Part shown: piece after piece, positions 9,878 through 20,760 of the stretch
Layout: each line of letters opens with the position of its first letter
How positions within the stretch are numbered: position 1 is the stretch's first letter
Assembly: GCA_030770425.1 (NCBI GenBank)
Contig: JASJFT010000057.1
Coordinates: 1 to 53,099, forward strand
Direction: 5' to 3'
Length of the DNA: 53,099 bases
Source of the DNA: Darksidea phi
Taxonomy: Eukaryota; Ascomycota; Dothideomycetes; Pleosporales; Lentitheciaceae
Notes under the pieces: generated by a model
Seen by the model: the letters and a program-made list of their open reading frames with translations, nothing else
Told to the model about the DNA's origin: nothing
Databases searched by the model: none
Program-made: the position numbers and the translations under genes

Positions 9878-11299
9878 CGTGGAGCGTAGGTAAGATAAGG
9901 TAAGGTGCAGTTGTACGATAAGATAGTGCGCTGTATTTATGTTCGGTGCAGAGCGATATACATATATACGTTTTAAAAGCAGTCACATGATAGAGATTGG
10001 ATGCATGTAAACGCGCGGCATCCCGCAAGCGCTACAGCACTGTATACCGGTATACAGGGGTTCCAGACACTGTATACAGGTTCTGGACATTTGGCGGCTA
10101 TCTACCAATCCTATTGGTTCCTGCCATATAACCTATTATTACATGAGCGGGCCCTAACTTTCCGTCCGTTGTGGAAGGGGCTTTGTTCTGCCGGCCATTA
10201 ATCCTAAAATGGCACTAGTATATTATGTCACATGATCCGTGGCTTTCGATATAAGTTAAAGGCCTGTAAGATTATATAAAGTGGTCGCCATCGGGCCCAT
10301 ACCCTTAGGGTACGTGGCTATAATAGAGAACTATTCCCTCCGTCTCTAAGTCGTCCGACTCCTTAGAAGTATCGGGCTTAATAGGCGTATTTATTAAAAA
10401 AAGAGACTATAGAATTTTTTTTTTATAAGACAAATTATCTATACCCGTCCACCGCTAGGTATATATAGGTAGATCGCGTACGTAGTAGAAGGGTAAACGA
10501 CAACTAATTTAAGACCGCTTCGCACTCAGCGCTTACTATTTATAGTATTTCTTCTCGACTTTTTTAATATACCTTATCTAGCTAATAAGGTATCTATAGT
10601 AATAATATCTCCGGTACTAGTAATGCCCGATTGGCTGTTATACTCCCCCGGTAAAGATTCCGGCTCCGTGAACGATCGCGAGAGATAATAACTTTTCAGA
10701 TCTTCGCCAGTATATACAAGGACAGCGGGTACAAAGCGTACACTCCAGCTGGGCCTATAATATTACCCCGATGTAGACGATGGTACAACACCGTCCTAAA
10801 TCCCGCGCGAACATCTCCCGCCACCTTTGCCTTGTCCTCCTTCTACCGCCTGCACACACGCTATTGCCGATACCGCTGCATACAAAGAGAACCGGCAGGA
10901 GAACAATGCTACCTAAGGAAGCGGAAAGGCTGACCAGCTTGCGGCTGGATATCTGTTATCGGTTCCTTGCCTTGGCTCTCTATGACCGTGCTCGTCGGCG
11001 GTAGAGTTCAGCTATACTTGACATCAGGAGAAGTGGACTGCGTGCGGATATAGTTGGTCGCTATACGAGGTCGAACCATGGTTGAAGTCGGTTGTGTGTT
11101 GGTAGCACTTCACGCGCGCATCAGCCGCGCCCGCGGCCCGGGCTTAAATGCCCGCCAAGACTAAACGTCTACTCCAGCCGATAGTCAACGCTCCATCGCA
11201 AACGCCCACTACGTCGCGCATAGGAGTGTATAGGCCCTAGAGTCGTCTTGGCCTAAATTTCCGACAAGCGCAACATAATAACCTCCCCCCCTGTATTAC
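9878..11299. other. AT-rich intergenic region with a palindrome
   Basis: Mostly AT-rich and stop-laden, with RIP-like character. An 18-bp perfect palindrome, CTGTATACCGGTATACAG, lies at 10040-10057, upstream of the MADS-like gene, with a half-copy near 10071. A 74-codon plus-strand frame at 10780-11004 has no recognisable features. Confidence 0.45.
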
Positions 11300-11960
11300 G
11301 AAAGACCCCTGTGTCCCGAAGAAAACGAAAGGTACTTCAACTTCATAGGGATATTAATCTACGCACACATTCTTATTCTTAATAATAAATTATATATACT
11401 ATTTAAAAGTAATTCTTAAGCTATATTATAGGTTGTATCTAAAAATTACGCGAGGTTAGTCGTCCTTTACACTGTCTAATACTAAACGTTCTTTGGCCCT
11501 TCGACATTATTTCCGCCACAACAACGCTATCTTGGATCTTCGCTGGCTAAAGCTAGTATATAGTCGTCCGCAAAGTATATCGTATAATTCTATAGCATTT
11601 TAAGATATTTTCTATTATAAGCGTAGCGTAAAATACGTATCTACTATAGAGGTTAGTATATCCAACATGCCAGAGCTATAGATACGGATACAGTAGTATG
11701 ACTATGTAATTCCGGTGTTAACCCAGCTTTAATTAGTACGTTTTTTTTTGGCGTATCGCTTAGCTCTAGCGTATAATAGTCTAGCCTTTCCTAGATAAAC
11801 TATGGCCCTGTGTGCAGGATAGAAGTATTGACTTATGCCCTATATCGAGGCGAGCGTCCGTGCTTTGAGATCAAAACTTAGTATAACTCCGAGTACGGAT
11901 AGATTATGGTTAACTCAACAATTCAAACTACTAGGAAGGTATATAAATAGGAAAGCTTAA
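11300..11960 (-). mobile_element. possible reverse transcriptase relic (LINE-like)
   Basis: One minus-strand frame near 11535-11590 reads IYFADDYILALASED, which carries the F/Y-A-D-D catalytic signature of reverse transcriptases. Around it the sequence is AT-rich with many stops in all frames, as expected of a RIP-destroyed retroelement. No other RT motif is clear enough to name, and the limits given are approximate. Confidence 0.3.
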
Positions 11961-12042
11961 CAAACGAGGTAAGGAAGGATAACGAGTTAACGAGTTTCCG
12001 TGCTCTAATCGAATACGACGGCGCCCTTATCGCGCGGCAGCT

Positions 12043-15000
12043 TCACCGTCGCCTTGTGGCCTCCAGCCGAAGCCGCCTGGAGTGCGTTACCGCCTGCGCG
12101 TTAACGTCGGCGCCCTTCTCGATTAGCAGAGTTACAATCGCCTCGTGGCCTCCTCTTGAAGCCGCCCGGAGTGCGTTGCCGAAGCGTCCACCCTGCGCGT
12201 TAACGTCGGCGCCCTTCTCGAATAGCAGCTTCGCAACCGCCTCGTGGCCCATGAATGAAGCCGTCTGGAGTGCGTTTCCGTATACTCCACCCTGCGCGTT
12301 GACGTCGGCGCCCTTCTCGAATAGCAGCTTCGTAATCGCCTCGTGGCCTCTGAATGAAGCCGCCTGAAGTGCGTTGCCGAAGAGTCCACCCTGCGCGTTG
12401 ACGTCGGCGCCCTTCTCGACCAGTAGCTTCGCAACCGCCTCGTAGCCTCTGAATGAAGCCGCCTGGAGTGCGTTACCGTAGTGTCCACCCTGCGCGTTGA
12501 CGTCGGCGCCCTTCTCGACTAGCAGCTTCGCAACCGCCTCGTCGCCTCCTGATGAAGCCGCCTGAAGTGCGTTACCGTAGAATCCACCCCGCGCGTTAAC
12601 GTCGGCGCCCTTCTCAACTAGCAGCTTCGCAATCGCCTCGTGGCCTCTGTATGAAGCCGCCTGGAGTGCGTTACCGTAGAATCCACCCCGCGCGTTGACG
12701 TCGGCGCCCTTCTCGACTAGTAGCTTCGCAACCACCTCGTAGCCTCCTAATAAAGCCGCCTGGAGTGCGTTGCCGAAATGTCCACCCTGCGCGTTGACGT
12801 CGGCGCCTTTGTCTACTAGCAGCTCTACTGTTTCGTAATGTCCGTTCTCCGCCGCAAGATATAATAAAGTATGGCCGTTGCCGTCCCCTTCCAACGCAAT
12901 AGCTCTCCCTTCTCCTTGACTCGGAATCATATTCTCTAGTATAATTAACAATCCGAGTCGCGCCGCGAGATGCAACCCTGTACCGTACTTGGGATATCCC
13001 CGCCTATATTTGTATGTCGAAGCTAGTAATACCTGCGTAGCGCTCGAAACCAAATTGATGTCGGAAAGAAACGAGCAGGCCTGTTCGCACACCTTGTCTT
13101 CTACCATCACAGCATGCTCGCCCCAGTGCCTGGCGGCATAGTTTAGGAACTTGCTTTCCTTGAGCCGCTTTTCGAACTCTTTGTCAGAGCAGCTACTCGT
13201 CTTGAACATGTCGAATGACAGGTAGGTAAGGCATATAGAGGTAATATGCAGCTGAGCATCTGGATCCCATGTATCCCTAATACGCTCAAAGTACTCTTGC
13301 GTAGTATAGTGCACCAGACGGATAACAGCGCTTTCCCGATCGACAACGACAAGGCCAGCGCATACGGATAGCAGGTCCTCGACGTCAGGTATGTTATCCG
13401 GATCGAGCTCCGCTTCGTCTGGCTCTACCGCTAGGGCACAGCACAACTCGGCTGTAGTGAGTGGCCTCCTTGCGTACGTAATCCATGACAGGACTTTCTT
13501 GGCTAGTTCGTAGTGACCATCTAACTGGCTCTTAATTCTCTGCAAAGCGTCTTTGTATGCGTCATCGAGCGCGGCTGTACCTTTGGTAAGGTTAGCTAGC
13601 GTCGTTTTAACCTTTTTTGCTGTTGTTTTGTCTAATAGAGAATCGATGTGTAGGCGAGCTAGTAGAAACCTAAAACTCGTGAGTCTGTATCACGTCGTAG
13701 ACTAGACAAACGACTCACATGCCGTCTACTGTCTCTGGGATCTTTTCTTCCACCATCTTCTGCAGCGCAGGGTTACGCTGAATACAGTTAGGTAGTCGAT
13801 ACATCTGGCCGGCCACAAATCGCCTCACGTCCTCACTACTAGCTCGTACCTCCAGCCTCACAGCTGCTCGAAACTCAACTTCGACTTCCGGTATGAAACG
13901 TGAGGTGGCTAGGAGACGAATATCTTGTCCGACTTGCAACTCTCGGAGTCTGGCCAGAAACCGGCTACGAGTACCGTCCCTGTCTCGACACTCATCCAGA
14001 GCATCTACTACGATATAGACAGTCGAGTAGTTTGCAACGACTTCTCGGAGCGTGCCGAAGATCTCCTCAAGCGATGGCTTCGTCCCTCGGTCGGTATGCT
14101 GCTTGTGCAATCGCTCTACAGGCTCCGCTGCCGACGGCCGAGCCTGCACTAGCTGCTTGACGACGGCTGCCAGCATGCTGGAGGCGTCCTGCTCTTCCTG
14201 CGATTTGTAGTTGCAGTACACGTACGCAACGCCGAACGAGCTGTTCTGCGCCGACTTTAGTAGGTGGTCGATCGCGATCGCGGCCACCATCGTCTTGCCG
14301 GCGCCAGGAATTCCCGGGCAGAAGAGAGTGCCCTTCGGCTCGCCGAGCCACCTTGCAAACTCCGGCGCGTCGAGAAACCACTGGCCTGTCCCCTCCTGTC
14401 TTCGACCTATAATGTCCGATTGCTGAGCGGGGTAATCGATAGGTGAGATCCATTTCACCATCTTGCCGTATTTTGCATCGGTTTGGTCTTGCGGAATTGT
14501 AGTAACGTGTGTTCGAACATGTTCGATACTGTCTTTGATTGCTTTCAGATGTTCACTTGGGTATGTAAGCATTGTTGCTCTAGGACGCTAGTGCTTGAGC
14601 TTACATTGGAGGTCCTTCAACTTCATTCAGCAATCGTTTCATCGCGCTAAGACGTCCCTCCCCGTAGATGACCGATAAGTGAATGCCGAATATACCAAGT
14701 AGGCAATACGATTCGTCTTCTGCACGCGTTGTATGACGGTTTGCTGCCCACGAAAATCGCTCAGTTACGCTGTAGTTAGACAAAGCATGTCCTTGAAGGA
14801 CTTGGACAGGTATTCCTGTGATCTCGGACAGCAACAGCCCAAGGTTTTCTTTACTTCCAAGTAATACTCCTTCCTTGGAAAAAAATTCAACCGATCTTGG
14901 GGCGATCAGTTCCTGGAGTGTCCAGCCGCGGGTGAACCATTTGCTCTGCCTAAAGGCTGGCTTCCATCTCTTCAATAACCCACTATCGCCATCTGCAGTA

Positions 15001-15347
15001 CTATTCGAAACATCCGAGAGGTAAACGTAACATTTCTGTGCTTTCTGGTACCAGCGAAACATGGAGTTGATCGCTTCCGTGAGCTCTGCACTGCTCGACT
15101 TGTCGATGCAGCATGTGTCCACCCAGCAATGATCCATGCCGTCACGCCGAGCTTGTTGTGCGCAAAACAAAATCTTGTTGTAACCAGTTTTGTCCGTGCC
15201 GTTGCCAGTCATCAAGTCATCATAAGTGACTTCTTGCCCCTCCTGCCAGGTATGCGAAAGGATTGCGTACGGAGGGACACTCGCGTCGCTGATAAAGTGC
15301 TCAGTTAAACGGAGACCGCCGTCGCTTGTGTACTTCAGAAGTCGCAT
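12043..15347 (-). CDS. HET-NACHT-ankyrin NOD-like receptor
   Basis: Three minus-strand frames join into one 1068-residue model when two 49-nt introns are removed: 14604-14556 (GTAAGC...CCAAG) and 13718-13670 (GTGAGT...TTTTAG). Both are phase 2 and give smooth family-like junctions (DGM|FLLARLH at the second). Residues ~1-180 are a HET domain (YAILSHTW, CWVDTCCIDK, GWTLQELIAP). The NACHT domain has Walker A GIPGAGKT at 329-336 and Walker B VYIVVDALDE near 427-436. Residues 822-1052 are seven 33-residue ankyrin repeats. I start at the ATG at 15347 (MRLLKYTSD); a TTG lies four codons upstream. Fungal proteins of this architecture act in non-self recognition, where the HET domain triggers incompatibility cell death. 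The final repeat is frameshifted by a ~10-bp deletion near 12087-12093; without it the frame would run to 12005. Confidence 0.85.
12094..12786 (-). repeat. seven near-identical 99-bp ankyrin repeats
   Basis: Seven in-frame 99-bp units, each beginning GG-x-x-GNALQAA and ending EKGADVNA(Q/R). Sequence is nearly constant except at repeat positions 3-4 and about 12-16, plus 18-21. This clustering of differences is described as a separate finding. Confidence 0.9.
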
Positions 15348-16899
15348 CGCGTTGCGCAACGTAGACGGATATCGTAGACGGAAGCGGTGGAAGGTTGGGA
15401 AGCCTTGGGCGGAGCAGGCTGGCGGGATCGACTGAGCATGCCAGCTCGCTCAGCTAACCACTACGGTTGGGATGGGACGACGGCGGGATAATGAGGCGTC
15501 CTGAGTGGCACACAGATATTGTGCGGACATGCAATCGTGTAGGGGGTAGGCAACGCGCAAAGGACGAGCTGCATCTTGGTGGAAGGCGAAGAGCTTGGCC
15601 TTAACCGCCGAGGCACAGGCAAGGCTGAGAAGCTGCACCTGCACACAACGCCGCCTATCCGAACCCATGGACAGCTATGGGACACTTGTTAGGTCCATCG
15701 AGGCAGCGAAGCATAAGAGGTGAGTGATGAGGGGTAAAATGCACGCCTTCGCATCAGGCCTTGAAGACGAAGAGTGCGTTTTGAACCTGTGGTTCTCTCC
15801 GGCACGCAGGGACCTTGGTTTCTTTCTAGAGAAGGCTAGGGCGATTTAAGCGAGAATGATCTTGACGCAAAGCAATCCATGTACCTGCAATACAATTGCA
15901 AAGTGCGGTCGTTTAATTCGCTTTTTCCGGTGACAGCCCAGTGGCCGATCAGCGCTCGATGTCTGTCCGAGGTTCTAATCGCCTTGCAATATCGCTGCCG
16001 CTTAGTTGGCCGGCTAGGCGCCCGTTTTAGTCGGTTGCTTGGCAGCAGCAACCGGTGGCTGTCACTCCAACAACTCCTATACTGGTTCACTCACTGTGTC
16101 GTCCAAGTTATGCCGCCATTTCTAGTCGGAAGAGCTCGACGATGCACCACCACCACCGCTAAAGGCGGCAGCTTGTCGCAAGCGAGCTATGACAAGCGAT
16201 CTTTCTCTTCGCTGTCAGTGGGACGAGGATGTGGCGAACTTGGCGTACAGTTCACTGACCTCTTCAAGAATAGTCGTCTGATGAGTCACCATATGGTCGC
16301 GCTGACGGCCGGGTATGATCCTCGCGTAATTTCATAGGCCCACACCGTTCGGGTTTAGCGGTCGAGGAGAATCGCTAAGCGGATTGGTGCGGTGATTGGC
16401 GAGAACGGAAACGGAAGCGTGAAGCTGTTTGAAGTACTGGCTCACTTCGTCGGTCGTGAATATTCCTTACCGCCGACAGTGTGTGTTGAAAGTGTGTGGA
16501 AATCGTGTGGAAATCGTGTGGAAATCGTGTGGAAATGCCCTGTGCGCTCGCCTTAATTCCGAATACCGTATCCGTGCGCGCGATGCGCGGGGAACACCAC
16601 AGTACAATCAAAGATACCTTTAATATATTATATGAAAGCCTACTAGAGTGAAGATATAAGATATTACTACCTATTTTACTATATCTACGAGGGGCATGTT
16701 GTAGATGGCTTTGGTGTAGGTGTTGATACGCGTCGCGTTTTGGTGGGGTGCTTGGCAAACAGACTTTTGAAACATGACTGTAAGCGGCCAACTTTCGCCC
16801 GGCATCCCTGGACCTCAACCCCTTCTCAAACCACACTACTAACATCAATTGTGTCGCGACCCCAAATTATGAAGGCACTGATCCCAGAAATCCGAACAT
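15348..16899. other. intergenic, nothing recognised
   Basis: Several overlapping frames of 60-150 codons exist on both strands, but none has a recognisable domain. The first ~300 bases upstream of 15347 should contain the promoter of the HET-NACHT-ankyrin gene; no clear TATA or operator was seen. Confidence 0.4.
16494..16537 (+). repeat. 11-bp microsatellite (GTGTGGAAATC)4
   Basis: Four consecutive 11-bp units, GTGTGGAAATC, the last ending in G. It lies in otherwise unremarkable intergenic DNA. Confidence 0.85.
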
Positions 16900-16929
16900 C
16901 CCGTGTTCGTCGAATCTTCTTTAACCGCA

Positions 16930-18181
16930 ATCAGAACAGGGTTGCTTCTACATTTCCTGAGTGAGTGCACTGGCTCATCGGGACATGTCTACAAGTTCAA
17001 GGAGCTACTCCAAGAAAGAGCGCATTTTGGGCGGGTGTGGCTAGCGACATTCGTGCTCTGTGGGTACTCTGCCAATGACTTGTATTAAAGCATCGCAGAT
17101 CCGAAGGCGAGAAATTTGTGTTGAAGGATGTTCCCGAAGCGATATTTTCCAACTTGAAAGATTTGATTCAGCCCCACCTTAGAGAAAACCCTTATATACG
17201 GCTCCAATGTGACAGCATCCCGAATCAGCGTATATTCGTGTACAAGGACTTGACCGATGACCTATTGAGCCTCATCCGCAGAAATGTTTCCACGAAAGCT
17301 CGGAGGCAAATACTTAAAGCGAGTTTACTAGGCATAGCCGAACTGCACAGCCGAGATGTTGTTCACCTAGGCAAGTTGACTTTAGCATGGTGTACAGCTC
17401 CAAGCTAAGAGTTTTTCAGACGTGAAACCCGACAACATCATGGTCGACTACCACCAAGAGGGCCAAGACATAAGAGTCGAACGCGTCCAAATCATAGACC
17501 TTGAGAACGCCACCTATCTCCCGAAAGGGAGATGTATCAAAGGGATGCTCCACGGAAACGAAAATTGGCGTAGCCCAGAGGGGCACCTCAAGGGCGAACT
17601 CAACAAACCGACCGACATGTTCTCTTTCGGAGCCGTGGTAATCATCCCCATTTTCGTACTCACGAAGACCTTTGTCGCTAAAAGCATCAGTGCATCTATG
17701 CCATGCTTGGCCTATCGTGTATAAGGTGTGGGTATAGCACCTCTACTGTGTACAAACTCCTACTGTGTTTCGTGCGGACCCTCTAAAGAGACTCCCACTA
17801 TGCAAATCCAAATCAAATGCCATGCTTGGCCGCGTCATCTTTGGTCCCGATGCCGACTTCCGAAAGCACGAGGCGGCGGGCGCACTCCCGGAGATGATCC
17901 GCCTCCAGCGCCAGATATCCTACTTCCCGGACCGGGAGAGTTTGAATGGGCTTATCAGGCACGTGGGAGACAATGAACCCAGCTGCCAGGTCCTTGGCAT
18001 GCTTTGGGAAGACCGGATCGCGGATTACCACCCCTATAAGCCGTTTTCTGGCTGGAAAGAGGTCGAGGATTCTTTGTTTCGAGAAGTAGTCACAGAAATG
18101 ATGCAGCTGGATCCTACGAGGCGCATTTCGGCTCAACACGCTGCAGACCACGCTTGGTTTCGAGGCTTCGATATAGATTAG
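16930..18181 (+). pseudogene. fungal Ser/Thr kinase gene broken by SINE-A
   Basis: Exon pieces read SGHVYKFKELLQERAHFGRV (near 17000), then KFVLKDVPEAIFSNL, LHSRDVVHL, DVKPDNIMVDY and IIDLENATYLPKGR, and after a gap GRVIFGPDADFRKHE to FRGFDID with a stop at 18179-18181. This order matches a common ascomycete kinase family (DVKPDN catalytic loop; DLE in place of DFG). Introns are inferred at about 17050-17100, at 17371-17419 (GC-AG type) and at 17638-17690 (GTAATC...CATCAG). A 104-bp insertion at 17713-17816 with a 15-bp target duplication lies in the coding exon after YAML. It adds 119 bp, which shifts the frame and brings stops. The 5' start is not resolved. Apart from the insertion the gene is well preserved, so inactivation looks recent. 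Confidence 0.75.
17713..17816 (+). mobile_element. SINE-A copy 2, 5'-truncated insertion
   Basis: A 104-bp segment from TATCGTGTATAAGG to CAAATCCAAATCAA. It matches the 3' portion of the elements at 3103-3363 and 43473-43764. It is flanked on both sides by the same 15 bp, ATGCCATGCTTGGCC (17698-17712 and 17817-17831). A 5'-truncated body, an A-rich 3' end and a 15-bp target duplication together indicate target-primed reverse transcription. Confidence 0.85.
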
Positions 18182-18305
18182 AGGTTTAAGAGGAGGAGGT
18201 GTGGTCATGACGACAAGTATATATGTCATGTATAGTAAGCTGTAGAAGGGACACTGTTTGTGGTAAGTAGACAGTAAAAGACCGTGTGTAAATTGTCAGG
18301 GGCGT

Positions 18306-18503
18306 GTTTACGCCAGCTATCGAATGAGTAGCAGCCATCGTGTCGTCAAACTCGCGGAATATCTCAAAAAGGCGATGGAAAAAGGTTTTTCGACCTGGGT
18401 ACCGTAATACGCAAGAAGGTTCTTGAAACCGAAGGGGGTTGCAGTCGTTGGCTTAGGCGTCACGGCATGACAGCGAGGGCATGTCGCGGTTTACGCCAGC
18501 TAT
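18306..18503. repeat. 15-bp direct repeat flanking 168 bp
   Basis: GTTTACGCCAGCTAT occurs at 18306-18320 and again at 18489-18503. The 168 bp between do not look like SINE-A or SINE-B. It could be the target duplication of another insertion or a coincidence. Confidence 0.5.
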
Positions 18504-18758
18504 GCTGTATTACAGCAACACTACCATGCAAAGATACTACCAAAAGAACGTACTATTACGGGCAGATCGTCCCTCCTATCATCTGTTTAACAAGTGATCA
18601 CAAGCATCCTGTCAATGCGAACAACTCTTTCCCTGGCCAACGATTATCAAGAAAGTAGCCATAACTCCTTCATCAATGTCCTACGAGGACGGTGTTGTAC
18701 TGCACCTTGATCAGCACAGGTTCCAATAACTTCTTCTTTCCCATATGTATTCGTATAG

Positions 18759-18985
18759 CTGGTGGTCGAGCGGTGGAATATACCGGACACATTTCAAAGG
18801 TAGGCTTCCCCCCCCCCGCCCCCCCTTTTCACCCACTGCCCCAAAAAAAAGAGAAGTTTATTTTTTTGCACCTAGCAGTTCGATTCCCACGGGCATCGTT
18901 AATATTTTTGTTTTCCTATTTTTTTGTAGGGCGAAAGCTGCATTGCGCAACTACAGTATTGTAGTAATAATATCTAATAATAAAA
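18759..18985 (+). mobile_element. SINE-B copy 1 (tRNA-like)
   Basis: The segment starts CTGGTGGTCGAGCGGTGG and aligns along its length with the minus-strand segment 28976-29216. It has a Pol III A-box-like TGGTCGAGCGG (18763-18773), a B-box-like GTTCGATTCC (18878-18887), poly-C and poly-T tracts between them, and a TAATAATAA 3' tail. This is the layout of a tRNA-derived SINE. The A-B spacing (~105 bp) is longer than in a tRNA gene. No clear target duplication was found. Confidence 0.65.
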
Positions 18986-20760
18986 CTGTGTATACCTCTT
19001 TGACCTTGAATCTGCTCTCTACTTCGACGACTCGTAGACACCAGCCTCTCCACTGTCAGCATGGTGACCAGCGTAGAGAACCGCGGGCCTTTTTTGGGGG
19101 GTCAATTCCTCTAGTTCTGGCTATTCTTGAGTTCTATGCCAAGGGCTTTGCCGCGACGAAGCGCTGCTTCGAATAGAGAAATTCATTTGTACTAAAAGCA
19201 TAAATCTGCTGCTTTGCGGAGTAGTAGTAAAGCAGAAAGACATGGCAGACTTCCTGGCGGATCCGTGCGAGTGACCGCTGGAAGGAGGCCAAATTCGAAC
19301 TAGAGTTCTGAAGCAGCGCCTTGAGACCAGTCACGACTTCTATACAACAATCTATTGATGAACTGGGCAAGAAAGTAAGATTGTCTAGGTAGAGACTAAA
19401 GTTGGGCTCCTCTTCTGGAAAGGTCAGAATAAAGCAACTTGTCAGCGGCTTTGGCCCACATCTGACGTTCTCTCTTATAGACCTAATTTGACTGACGAGC
19501 ACACGTTTAAAAAGCACTGTAAATGACAGGAGTTTAGCATCTGCAGGTCCGGCTATGGCGACTCGATAGCAATGCTATGGCGGGCTAACTCTTCGCTCCA
19601 TCGTTTAACAACTTAGCCCCTCTCACTCGAGCACGTGCAAATCTCCTGCAAGCTTGACTAGTGGGCTGATTCCAAATTTAAATGCCATCTATGACCGCAC
19701 TTAAGGCTTCCATTCGGCTCGTGCCCGTGCTCTAGCTGCAAGTGCCCTTGTCATGCGGATCATAGCAATAGCCTGCGCCTGGAGAGAGTCTCGCAATACG
19801 TCCAAGCGACGAGGACGCTAACGAGGAGACATTAGCATTATAGATTCGCTAATAATTTTTAAACCTCCCCAACAATCCCCGTATACCCGCGAAGCTATTC
19901 CACAGAATTCTTACCAACACCCCGACGGCTTCTGGGGCTTAGTCCGAGACGCAACCGCCAACCTAACTGCCGTAACCAACCATACCGGTCCCTTACTCAA
20001 CGTCTTTGATCCACCACTGCCTTACTGACCAACCCATTCCACCCAGATGCCTTCGCATGGGAATACCCCATCTCCTTACTTCACGAGTGGCCCCCGGCTA
20101 CGGCGACGAAGACACCTACCATATCGTTATAACCAGGTTCCGAAAGCAAAGATCAAATTCCAAATCCGTCAACCCCCACATGGTAACATGGTTGGGCCAC
20201 CGACCGGGCAACGAAGTTCTAGAAATTGCCCATTTCGTTCTTAGACCGCTGCAGAAAGCTTTGATTAGTGCACTTCTAGAATCTGCCGTACCTGGCCAGA
20301 AGTTTGGAGCCGCTGTCTTTCAAGATCCACCGAGATCATGTTCATGTTTTGGTGATTTACGGTTCCGTATGAATATGACACGTGGCTTCTCCGGTAGAAC
20401 TATGATTGCCATCGATTTGCTAGATAAGTGGAGTCTAGGAGAAATGAGACCAGTAGAACCGAAATGTCGTTCAGTTTGGAAGGTCTGCGAGAACTAGCTT
20501 GGCCAACCAGTGTTGCTTATGATTGCGAGACACGAAGCATGACTTGAGAACTTGAGACTATCAAGTCTAGAAGAGCCTCCCGTGGAGTTGCGAGGAGTCG
20601 ACTTAGTATACAATTTTGGATTCTCGGTCTAGAAAGAGCTAGGCTGTCATGTGTATGCAAAAGCTTCCACTACATAGGACATTTAGCCACAGAAACCTCA
20701 GGCTAGAACGCTACTATAGCCGCTCACTCGTTTTCCGCCATCCATACCCATCTCCGGCTA
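18986..20760. other. intergenic, no gene recognised
   Basis: Contains a 127-codon minus-strand frame (19134-19517, opening on GTG) and a 163-codon plus-strand frame (20006-20497). Neither has a domain I can name. The second may be a remnant of a gene (it is interrupted in other frames by plausible protein-like stretches around 20040-20240), but I cannot assign it. Confidence 0.35.

Noticed and set aside
10040..10057. 18-bp palindrome CTGTATACCGGTATACAG as an operator of the MADS-like gene
   Set aside because: It does not match the CArG box bound by MADS proteins, and one palindrome is weak evidence; kept only as a note.
12056..12488. Long frames overlapping the ankyrin array on the plus strand and in a second minus frame
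   Set aside because: They follow the 99-bp periodicity of the ankyrin repeats in other frames and have no independent features.
15450..16850. Several 70-157-codon frames between the receptor and kinase genes
   Set aside because: No recognisable domain, mutually overlapping on both strands, and many start on non-ATG codons.
18759..18985. SINE-B considered as a true tRNA gene with an intron
   Set aside because: A and B boxes are ~105 bp apart, no acceptor stem pairs, and a second copy shares the whole sequence including the tail.
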